Origin: Balneola sp.
Lineage (GTDB): Bacteria; Bacteroidota; Rhodothermia; Balneolales; Balneolaceae
DNA length: 48,519 nt
NCBI GenBank assembly: GCA_002720745.1
Contig: PBJO01000016.1
Coordinates: 1 to 48,519 of the forward strand
Direction of reading: 5' to 3'
Positions 1 through 8,500 of the stretch are shown here, piece by piece; positions within the stretch are counted from its first letter, which is position 1, and the number at the start of each line of letters is the position of its first letter. Both the position numbers and the translations under genes were made by a program. Under the pieces are notes generated by a model. That model worked only from the letters and a program-made list of their open reading frames with translations, made no database searches and had not been told where the DNA came from.

Positions 1-1
1 G

Positions 2-364
2 GATTTTACAGATAAACGTATCATCCTAAATATGCCTGGTAGATCTTTCTTACCAATACCCAACACAGAATACCTAAGTTTTATAGACAAAAGATCAACA
101 CCTTGGCAAATCATGAGTTTTGATCCACATACTATAAGTATTAACCCTATTTCAAATGGATTGGAAGAATCCGAAGACTTTGCATGGTTACCTAACGGAT
201 ATCTTTTAATGGGGTCAGGCTCAATATTAATGTATCATAACGGCCAAAAATGGTCAATTTTAAGTGATTTATCCGATGCAGGTATAACTAATATTACAAG
301 GTTAGCTGTAAATGGGAAATCCAAAAAAATCGCTATAGTTGGTGAGCTAATTAATAATAATTGA
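2..364 (+). CDS. C-terminal end of a beta-propeller-like protein (partial)
   Basis: The reading frame is open from the left edge of the window, so this is the 3' part of a longer gene; the first in-window Met (position 32) need not be a start. The visible ~120 residues resemble blades of a WD40-like/TolB-like beta-propeller: alternating short hydrophobic strands and turns, with phrases such as WQIMSFDPHT, FAWLPNGYLLMGSG and ITRLAVNGKSKKIAIVGE. Such domains are common at the C-terminus of amidohydrolases or in exported binding proteins of Bacteroidota, but the N-terminal part that would define function is missing. It is convergent with the YHYH gene, 10 bases away. Confidence 0.55.
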   Translation, partial: DFTDKRIILNMPGRSFLPIPNTEYLSFIDKRSTPWQIMSFDPHTISINPISNGLEESEDFAWLPNGYLLMGSGSILMYHNGQKWSILSDLSDAGITNITRLAVNGKSKKIAIVGELINNN

Positions 365-374
365 TATACAAGCA

Positions 375-1397
375 CTAGTGAGCATGATGCCAATAATCTT
401 GATTTAATTTAACTTTCATAGAGGCTTTTGAAAATGATGTATGGGGGGTACCCACATGACATTTCAAAACCCATGGATAATTGTCTGTTACATAATATCC
501 ATATGTACCATCTAGTACCATTCCGTTACACCTATCTAGATCACCCGCATTAGTAAATTCATAATCATCATTGTACATACCGTCATACTCCGCACCGGGA
601 TTTTGATCATCAGGACCTGGTCTAGAACCTTCTTTTAATGTATAACCAGAAATAGCTTTACGAATTTGATTGGTTACTGGATCTAAAAAATAGCTACCAA
701 AAATAGGAAACCCATCGGCTGCAAACCCAATGACTGGAGATCCATTTAATCCTGGATTATCGTCAAATAATGCTAATGGATTCCCATGATAATGATAGGT
801 TCCATCCGGTTGTGTATGTGCATTATGGGCATCCGCACCAAATTTGGTTTCGCTACCTAGTGGATCAATTAACCATGCTGCATTTGCATTACATCCAATA
901 TGTACATTTCCATTAGAATCTGCTCTAGAATCTGTAGGTCGATAGCAGCCAGCAGATAACATATCTACCACTACTCCATTCAACATTATTGCATCATAAT
1001 ATGTTTGTGATAAGGGAGTTGACTGATTAGAAATAACAGGACTATCTGGAATATTGAATATCCTATTTACCTCAGAGACATCATGTGCAAACTGTGCTGA
1101 CTGATCATTAAAATCGTGATTAGGTATACCATTAACTGTGATGGTACATCCTGTATCGCCGTTTGACACTAAAACTGAGCCCTCAAATGAAATAGAACGC
1201 TTAATGTCTTTTACAGCTGAGAAATAATCTTGAATATATTCTTGGCAGTTTGGGCTTGTTTCAGTTAGTATTGCATTTGTTATATCAATTTTTGAATTAT
1301 CTTCTACATTCAATCCTACATCAGTTTGTTTATCATTACAACCTAAAATAGAAAGCACTACAACAGCAAAGATTAAACTACCAAGCTTATAACACAT
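375..1397 (-). CDS. YHYH-domain lipoprotein
   Basis: A 340-aa exported protein. The N-terminus is a short hydrophobic signal ending in a lipobox-like LGC with Cys20, so it is probably a lipoprotein. The C-terminal half carries the motif that names the family, YHYH at residues 201-204 inside GTYHYHGNP, followed by the typical FAADGFPIFG stretch and a conserved tail ending KCHVGTPH. YHYH proteins are widespread in marine bacteria and often lie near metal- or oxidase-related exported proteins; the His-rich motif suggests metal binding, but the biochemical role is unknown. Cysteines at about 151, 169, 290 and 313 may form disulfides, fitting an extracytoplasmic location. It is transcribed alone; the next minus-strand gene upstream is 71 bases away. 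Confidence 0.85.
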   Translation of the reverse strand: MCYKLGSLIFAVVVLSILGCNDKQTDVGLNVEDNSKIDITNAILTETSPNCQEYIQDYFSAVKDIKRSISFEGSVLVSNGDTGCTITVNGIPNHDFNDQSAQFAHDVSEVNRIFNIPDSPVISNQSTPLSQTYYDAIMLNGVVVDMLSAGCYRPTDSRADSNGNVHIGCNANAAWLIDPLGSETKFGADAHNAHTQPDGTYHYHGNPLALFDDNPGLNGSPVIGFAADGFPIFGSYFLDPVTNQIRKAISGYTLKEGSRPGPDDQNPGAEYDGMYNDDYEFTNAGDLDRCNGMVLDGTYGYYVTDNYPWVLKCHVGTPHTSFSKASMKVKLNQDYWHHAH

Positions 1398-1468
1398 TGT
1401 ATTTAGTTTTTATTATATACCAGTATTTAAATGAAAATTTAGAAAATCTACAAATCTGATCCTATCTA

Positions 1469-2884
1469 TTACTCTGTTAACTTATTTATTAAACCATGAA
1501 ATATAAATCCATGTAATGGAACAACTGCATACCAATATAATCGGCCTAGTATTCCTAGTGGCCTAAATGTTGCTGTTTGAATAAGTTTATTTCCTTCCAT
1601 TTTAAACTCTAACCACGCCTCACCTGGTAATTTCATTTCAGCAAAAAGTAGTAAACAACCTTTTTCTTTATCTACTTCCACTACCCGCCAAAAATCTAAG
1701 GCATCTCCTACTGTAATAGTATCCTGATTGGTCCTGCCTCTCCTTAATCCAACCCCTCCCCATATCTTATCTAAAAAACCACGTATTTGCCATAACCAAT
1801 TGCCGTAGTACCAACCATTATTTCCACCAATACTCCAAATACGTTCAATACATGTATTTCTGTCTCTTACTTCAGAAGACCTTATATCTCTAAAACATCC
1901 AAATGTGGGCACTTTCTCATATTTTTCAATTTGTATAGTACTACCACTACTAGTGTAAGAGTCTTTCCAAGAGGATGTAATCCTATCATTCTGAATTCTG
2001 TGCATTGCCCTTTGTAATGCTATTTTATAAGGAATTGGGTCAATATTCAACAAATTTCTTAGATCATTAGGTTTACATACAACCTCAACTTTCATGCTAT
2101 CCACAAGAGACCTTGCAAGCAAAAAAGATGTCGATGTAACAAAATATAACCAATATGATGATAGACGTGGAGTCATCACAGGTACAGTATAAATTCGCCT
2201 ATTTAAACCTCTTAGTTCAGCAAAATCTAATAACATTTCTTTATATGTAAGCACGTCATCACATCCAATATCATAATGGCTATCAAATGTTTTTTTGTTA
2301 GCTAAGCAACCGATGAGATATTTTTTTACATCATAGATACCAATTGGCTGAGTCTTGGTCTCAAGCCATCTAGGTGCAATCATGATGGGAAGTTTTTCAA
2401 CTAAGTCTCGAATGATTTCAAAAGAAGCACTTCCTGACCCAACAATAATTCCTGCACGTAGGGTAGTTAGTGAATAACTACCTTTTGATAATTCCAATTC
2501 TACTCTCTTACGAGAAAGTAAATGCTCAGATAATTTATCTTGGTTAACGATCCCGCTCAAATAAATTAGCTGTTGTGCTTTTGTTTGTGAAAATGCAGCA
2601 CAAAAGTTTTTAGCACATTCCAATTCCATTTCAGCGTAATTCTCAGAGCTTGACATAGAGTGGACCAGATAATACCCTACATCTATATCACTAGGTAGTC
2701 TACCCAACGAATCCTTATCTAGTAAATCGACTTCTAATACATCAATTGAATTTCCAAGTTCTTCCGTTGGATTGAAACGATTAGTATCACGGACACAGCA
2801 GGTAATTTTATGTCCAGCAGCAACTAGCTCGGGTAGTAGTCGTTTTCCAATATATCCAGTTGAACCCGTTAAAAGTATATGCAT
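1469..2884 (-). CDS. NAD(P)-binding SDR-type protein with DUF2867 C-terminal domain
   Basis: A 471-aa cytoplasmic protein. The N-terminus has a Rossmann dinucleotide-binding motif GSTGYIG (residues 7-13) and the layout of an atypical/extended SDR of the NmrA/NAD-epimerase type; no clear YxxxK catalytic pair is visible. From roughly residue 320 the sequence changes to a DUF2867-like domain, including WYYGNWLWQIRGFLDKIWGG and GDALDFWRVVEVD. This two-domain architecture is known across bacteria and is annotated only as an SDR-family oxidoreductase. Substrate is unknown. It is divergent from the histone-deacetylase-like gene across about 120 bases, where both promoters must lie. The ATG at 2884 gives the Rossmann strand directly at the N-terminus, supporting this start. 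Confidence 0.85.
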   Translation of the reverse strand: MHILLTGSTGYIGKRLLPELVAAGHKITCCVRDTNRFNPTEELGNSIDVLEVDLLDKDSLGRLPSDIDVGYYLVHSMSSSENYAEMELECAKNFCAAFSQTKAQQLIYLSGIVNQDKLSEHLLSRKRVELELSKGSYSLTTLRAGIIVGSGSASFEIIRDLVEKLPIMIAPRWLETKTQPIGIYDVKKYLIGCLANKKTFDSHYDIGCDDVLTYKEMLLDFAELRGLNRRIYTVPVMTPRLSSYWLYFVTSTSFLLARSLVDSMKVEVVCKPNDLRNLLNIDPIPYKIALQRAMHRIQNDRITSSWKDSYTSSGSTIQIEKYEKVPTFGCFRDIRSSEVRDRNTCIERIWSIGGNNGWYYGNWLWQIRGFLDKIWGGVGLRRGRTNQDTITVGDALDFWRVVEVDKEKGCLLLFAEMKLPGEAWLEFKMEGNKLIQTATFRPLGILGRLYWYAVVPLHGFIFHGLINKLTE

Positions 2885-3006
2885 TTTATATTTTATTATA
2901 TCAATTTAAATCATGATTAATTCATTCACTATATGAAAAGAAGATTATTAGGCCTTACTTTTGTTTTAAACTGAAATGAATAACTTTTAATTTCAGTTAT
3001 CTGTAC

Positions 3007-3909
3007 ATGATAAAAGTTGCTTGGCATCCTTCATATGTTCATCCTGTTCCAGATGGCCACCGTTTCCCTATGGAGAAATATGAACTCTTACCAATGCGTC
3101 TTATTCGAGAAGGTATAGTTACTGAGGATAGCTTTTTTGAGCCAACTCAGGGACTTACCTATAATATGGATGTTCATGATTCAGAGTATTTGAAACGCCT
3201 ATTTAACCTTGAACTAACTAAAAAAGAAGTGCGAGCTAGTGGGTTTACTCTAAGTCAAGATTTAGTTGAAAGAGAGTTACTGATTACAAATGGGACTGTT
3301 GAGGGAGCTCTTTGGGCTTTGAATAACCGCTCAGCAGCTTTCAATATTGCAGGAGGAACCCATCATGCATCTGCAAATAAAGCTGAAGGTTTTTGTTTAC
3401 TCAACGATCAGGCTATTGCCTCTAGATATTTACTGGATAACACAAATGTATCACAAATATTAATTGTTGACTTGGATGTGCATCAAGGCAACGGTACTGC
3501 CCAAATATTTGAAAACATTAATAATGTATATACCTTCAGTATGCATGGGGCTAATAATTATCCATATCACAAACCACCTTCCGATTTAGATATACCATTA
3601 CCAGACAATACTAGTGACAAAGAATATCTCAGCTTATTAAAACAATATTTGCCAAACATTATAACTGAGATAAATCCCGATTTTATATTCTATTTAGCAG
3701 GTGTAGATGTATTAGCCGAAGATAAATTAGGCCGGCTCGGATTAACTCTAAACGGTTGTAAAGAACGAGATGAGCTAGTTTTTAGCGTATCTAAGGTTAG
3801 TGATATCCCAATTATGACAACGATGGGGGGTGGATATGCCTCAGATGTTAAAATTATTCTCGAAGCACATTGTAATACATTTCGTAGCGCTTCGAATTTT
3901 TTTTATTAA
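3007..3909 (+). CDS. Histone deacetylase family (AcuC/HDAC-like) zinc hydrolase
   Basis: A 300-aa member of the arginase/deacetylase fold, close to the compact bacterial class related to HDAC11. The active-site signatures are present in order: the His dyad H119-H120 in GGTHHASANKAEGF, zinc ligands D157 and H159 in VDLDVHQGNGT, the third ligand D234 in AGVDVLAEDKLG, and the transition-state Tyr277 in MGGGYAS. Family members remove acyl groups from lysines, polyamines or small amides; the bacterial substrate here cannot be read from sequence. It has no signal peptide, so it should be cytoplasmic. It is transcribed alone and is followed by a strong A/T-rich inverted repeat at 3938-3964. Confidence 0.92.
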   Translation: MIKVAWHPSYVHPVPDGHRFPMEKYELLPMRLIREGIVTEDSFFEPTQGLTYNMDVHDSEYLKRLFNLELTKKEVRASGFTLSQDLVERELLITNGTVEGALWALNNRSAAFNIAGGTHHASANKAEGFCLLNDQAIASRYLLDNTNVSQILIVDLDVHQGNGTAQIFENINNVYTFSMHGANNYPYHKPPSDLDIPLPDNTSDKEYLSLLKQYLPNIITEINPDFIFYLAGVDVLAEDKLGRLGLTLNGCKERDELVFSVSKVSDIPIMTTMGGGYASDVKIILEAHCNTFRSASNFFY

Positions 3910-3937
3910 CTAATACAATTAATTTTTTTAAGCAATT

Positions 3938-3964
3938 AACATAAAGCTTAAAAAGCTTTATGTT
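3938..3964. repeat. Perfect 12-bp inverted repeat with 3-nt loop
   Basis: The arms AACATAAAGCTT (3938-3949) and AAGCTTTATGTT (3953-3964) are exact reverse complements separated by AAA. There is no T-tract on either side, so it is not a textbook intrinsic terminator. It sits 28 bases after one gene's stop and 28 bases before the next start, both on the plus strand. It could act as a processing or terminator-like hairpin, or as an operator for the downstream gene. Confidence 0.6.
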
Positions 3965-3992
3965 GTTGGTAACACAATATTAACAGCCCTAT

Positions 3993-5048
3993 ATGAAATA
4001 TTGCCTTTATATCACTCTATTATATTTTGCAATCAGCCATAATTTAATGGGACAAGGAGTAGAAATTAACGAATCATCTGTAATCGAAAGTTATTTAATC
4101 CAATTGGATGATAACACGTTATTAAAAGGAGAAATAAAAGAAATAACTCCGGAATCGATATTTATAAGACTAGATCTTTTGGGTGACGTTATCATTTCAA
4201 GTAAATCAAATTTTATAGTAGAAATTGATGGTGGTTCAACATTTAGAGGGGAATTATTGAAGGTTTCAAACGACTCATTATTGTTCAATATGTCTGAGTT
4301 TTCGGAGGTTTGGGTAAAAAATTTAAATATTAGCAAACTAACTGTTATTGAATGGCAGGAAATTGGTACTGAAGGGTTCAATATTGCAAATCAAAACAAA
4401 ACAAGATACTTTTTTAGCCCTTCAGCATATCATTTAGAAGAGGGTGCAGGATATTATCAAAATATTGGAATATTTTTTAGTGCTGTAAATGTAGGAATTG
4501 GAGATAATACTAGCATAGGATTTGGTACTGAAGTACTGTCACTTTTAGATGATGGACTTCCAACATTCTATGTAACACCTAAATTTAGTAAACAACTTGA
4601 CGATAATACTCATGTAGCTGGCGGGCTTTTACTAGGATTTTTAGGAGGCCTTGTGTTTGATGAGTCTCTTATTGGTATAGCTTATGGCGGACTAACTGAA
4701 GGCACAGAAAATAAGAACATTTCATTTGTATTAGGTCACAGCATAAGTGACAATAAAAATTTAACAACAGCTATTGGCACTATCAATGCATACTTTAGAA
4801 TTAATGATAGATACGGTTTTGTCACTGAAAATTGGTTAACAAAAGGTACACCTATTTTGTCATACGGTCTTAGAAAATTTAATAAAAGAATTTCTACCGA
4901 TTTTGGGCTGATTCTGTACAGAGAAAAGTATACAAGGTATGTCGGAGGAAGTTCTGACTTTAATTCTAATACTTTTTATCGTGGAGAACCTCAGGAACGG
5001 AGAAGTGCAGTTGGACTTCCTTACGTTGGTTGGACATTTAATTGGTAG
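3993..5048 (+). CDS. Exported outer-membrane-type protein of unknown function
   Basis: A 351-aa protein with an N-terminal signal peptide (about residues 1-20, ending near LMGQG). Residues ~33-115 contain two similar short modules of the form DDNTLLKGEI...ESIFIRL and DGGSTFRGELL...DSLLFNM, which look like tandem beta-rich (SH3-like or LSm-like) repeats. From residue ~140 onward the sequence alternates short amphipathic beta-strands with Gly/Asn turns and ends in the aromatic residues GWTFNW, as expected for an outer-membrane beta-barrel whose last residue is aromatic. I do not recognise a named family. The start is the first Met ahead of the signal peptide. The downstream GNAT gene begins 17 bases after its stop, so the two are probably co-transcribed. 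Confidence 0.75.
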   Translation: MKYCLYITLLYFAISHNLMGQGVEINESSVIESYLIQLDDNTLLKGEIKEITPESIFIRLDLLGDVIISSKSNFIVEIDGGSTFRGELLKVSNDSLLFNMSEFSEVWVKNLNISKLTVIEWQEIGTEGFNIANQNKTRYFFSPSAYHLEEGAGYYQNIGIFFSAVNVGIGDNTSIGFGTEVLSLLDDGLPTFYVTPKFSKQLDDNTHVAGGLLLGFLGGLVFDESLIGIAYGGLTEGTENKNISFVLGHSISDNKNLTTAIGTINAYFRINDRYGFVTENWLTKGTPILSYGLRKFNKRISTDFGLILYREKYTRYVGGSSDFNSNTFYRGEPQERRSAVGLPYVGWTFNW

Positions 5049-5065
5049 TCATTCTAAAATTTTAA

Positions 5066-5539
5066 ATGATTAGAGCACTCACGGCCACTGATTTAAAACT
5101 AATATATGAGTGGAATGAATCTTCAGTACCCAATGTAAATTCACTTACCTTTGAACAATTCCGTTTACAATCTATCAATTGTACCTATAGCTATATCCAA
5201 TATTCATCAGATTACAATCCTGTAGGTTTCATATTCTTATATGACGAGAAAACTGAATATGACAGCCTAAATTACTTATACTTCAAAAACCGGTACCAAA
5301 ATTTCTTATATATTGACAGAATAATTATCGCCAAAGAACATCAAAAAAAAGGGTATGGTCAACAATTATATGATTTTATAATTGATACTCACAAACCAGA
5401 TATATTTTGCTGTGAAGTGAATATTACCCCCCAGAATAGACAATCGCTAAGATTTCATCAAAAATATGGCTTTAAAGAAATAGGTCAACAGACTGTCTAC
5501 AATAAAGTAGTTAGTCTATTAACCTATTCTAAAAAGTAA
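5066..5539 (+). CDS. GNAT family N-acetyltransferase
   Basis: A 157-aa protein of standard GNAT size. It has the acetyl-CoA-binding motif A (Q/RxxGxG) as HQKKGYGQQLYDFI around residues 92-105, preceded by the strand YIDRIIIAKE, and followed by motif B with NRQSLRFHQKYGFKEIG, typical of the fold. It should transfer an acetyl group from acetyl-CoA to an amine; the substrate is not evident. It is cytoplasmic, with no signal peptide. It lies 17 bases downstream of an outer-membrane-type gene and converges with the giant subtilisin gene, 16 bases separating the stop codons. Confidence 0.88.
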   Translation: MIRALTATDLKLIYEWNESSVPNVNSLTFEQFRLQSINCTYSYIQYSSDYNPVGFIFLYDEKTEYDSLNYLYFKNRYQNFLYIDRIIIAKEHQKKGYGQQLYDFIIDTHKPDIFCCEVNITPQNRQSLRFHQKYGFKEIGQQTVYNKVVSLLTYSKK

Positions 5540-5555
5540 TTTTAAAAGAAGTGGC

Positions 5556-8500
5556 TTATTTAATAAGCATCATCTTTCTGGTTTCCAGGTAGTTACCTGA
5601 TTTAAGCTGATAGATATAAACCCCTGAAGAAAGTGCTGAAGCATCAAACTGTATAGTATGAGCTCCTGCATTCTGAGTTCCATTAACCAGTTGAGCAACT
5701 TTTTGCCCAAGCATATTGTAAACTTCTAAAGTCACATTGCCTGGCTCTGCTATACTGTATTGTATTAATGTACTTGGGTTAAATGGATTCGGATAGTTCT
5801 GTGCTAAAGAATAAACATTTGGATTGGTAAGATCCTCACTGCTTGTTAACACAGTCACACTTACATTTTCGGAGTATTCTGCCTCTGAACCACTATTATC
5901 AGTAACTTTTAGTGTTACGCTATAATCTCCCACTGCAGAGTAATTGTGGTATGGATCTTTTTCATTGCTTATCGATCCATCCCCAAAATTCCATTCATAT
6001 TGAACAATAGCTCCTTCAGGATCACGTGCATCATTTGAAGTGTTAGCAAAATTAAATTCACTGCTACCCGCTTGATTTTGCTCAATATTAAATGATGCTA
6101 CTGGCGCATCATTAACAGGAGTTATTACTACAGAAACCATCATCGAATCCATTGCATGATCTTCATGACCAGCATACAGCATCGCTTCTGACTGCCCATA
6201 GTAATCCTCTGCGGCAGTAATCATGATAAAGTGCTCGCCAGGTGTATGCATCACTTGTACTGCATCATGCATTGATTTACCCCAGACCATCATGTTTTTA
6301 TCCATGCCACCAACACCAGCTGCCATTGTCATAGTACTAAGCTTTAACTCATTGTCTTCTAGCAAGACAAATTGTTGGGTTGAACCTGTCTTAAATCCAG
6401 GTTCTGCCATTACCATGATATATATAATAGCTTGTGCAAGGTCCATCCCATCACTTATTTCGTATGTTATCATATCCATACCATCAAAATTTAAAGGAGC
6501 GACATAATATGGTGGGCCGTCTATTTCAAGATTTTTAAAGCTACCATAAACGGGATCAGTCATATCATTTATGAATATTTGTCCTGAATCATCATAGTCA
6601 TTTGATGCTGCAAATTCTGCAATATCAAGCGTATTTATGACATCTCCGGAAACAACCATCATCGTGTCATCTTTAGCAACTGGTGGTTGATTTTTAATCA
6701 TGAAATCTAATGAATGAACTGCAGGTCCGTTATAATAGCCTTCTAAACTATTGTTATCAATCATAGAAACAAGACTGAATGTACCAGTACCAACACTCAT
6801 TTTTGCTGTTTCAACTCCAACAGTGACTGTTTCTGCATTTCCAGGTTCTACCATTCCATCAGTCTCAGACATAAAATATGGACTTTGTGCTACTGCTATT
6901 CCAACATTATCAAATAGTGCTCCCCAACCTTCTACATAATCCGCATCAGACGAAAGAGCAAAAGCAAATCTAACATCAGTTTCTCCTGCAAACATTGAAA
7001 TATCAATAATAGATTTTTGGTATGTACCGTCTGCTATTAATGTTCCATAATACGTCTCATCTAATGTCCCTGCATAACCACCATTGATAAACACAGCTAG
7101 TAATAATTGGTCATATCCATCTTCTACTAATGCTGCATAGTCAAATTCCAGGTAAGCTGGCATATATTCATTCCCTTCTGCATCAACTAAATTACTAAAA
7201 TCAAAAGAAGGTGTAATAGCATCTGTAAAAGCATTATTTAGATATCCAGTTGCAAAGTCACCTGCAAGAAAAACTAGATTTTCAGCGTTTTCAGAGTCTG
7301 GTAAATTGAATAATTCCCAAGATTCACCAGCTCCAGACAGATCTCTAACTATCCAATTAGCTAGTGTATAATTAGGGTCATTTAGATCATCCATCCAAAG
7401 CGTAATTGGTTTACCAAAAACTGGTGTGCCTCCTCCTGTGCCTCCTCCTGTTTCATGTTCTAATAAGCCTGGATCTATTTCAATTTTAATACTCTCAGAA
7501 TTATCATAATCACCCAAGTTCATTCCTTTAAGTCTTTCAATCACTCTATCACGTTTGAGTTTTTTATCTTTTACAATTGAAAGGATTGGCTCAAATGTTA
7601 TAATTTCATTCAATGACTCATTCATTGCCGGATCTTGCATTTGCAATGACTGGATAACATCAAAATAAAGTGGTACTTCACTTTCATTTATGATATCAAA
7701 GGAACCAGTTACAACATCACCCAATTCAACTTCGCCAGCAAAAGTATTCTCCTCAGATAATCGAATGGATGGGAATTCAAGTGTTCTACCATATAGTGGA
7801 ATTGAGACATCTGTACCACTCGATAAGCTAAAAGCTAATTGACCCGTACTGTTTGAACTATCAGGATCAAAGTAGCTAACTGTTGTACTAAATACACCGC
7901 CCGCTGCAATTACAGTATTGGTCGGATCAGCCCCGATTTTAAAGCCTGGAGCATCAGTAAATGCATAACCAGAAATTGTCACAGACTCTGATGAATTATT
8001 CACAAAACCGACTTGCTGCTCGGCAGAATCTTCAAAGAATAATCGATGATAACCAGAGAATAATTCATGTGATGGAATAATATCACCATCTTTCTCAGGA
8101 TTTAGATTTGAGTGTGCATTTAATCTTTCACCTTCCCCAGCTATCGTATATTGATTATAAAAATCACCATTAGCTAGAACTCTTGTCATAAGCTCAACAC
8201 CTGATTCGTCTGGGAAATACGCTTTTGCTAGAGCAATTGCGCCTGTAACATGAGGCGAAGCCATCGAAGTACCACTCATATACACATACTCATTATTGGG
8301 ATACGTTGACATAATATTAGAGCCAGGTGCAAATATGTCTACAGTATAGTTACCAAAATCAGTAAAAGAAGACGGCGCTTCATCTGCTGTACTACTAGCA
8401 ACCGTAATTATATTTGCCGAGTTGATGTTATTTGGATAAGAGTAAAACATCTGGTTATCTCTATTCAAACTAGAGTTACCAGCTGACACACTCCAAACTG

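Noticed and set aside
4091-4381. Minus-strand ORF of 96 codons
   Set aside because: Serine/isoleucine-rich shadow of the outer-membrane-type gene on the plus strand; no start signal or domain.
5554-5568. GCTTATT/AATAAGC inverted repeat at the convergent GNAT and subtilisin ends
   Set aside because: Overlaps the conserved C-terminal codons of the subtilisin gene and leaves almost no loop; likely chance.
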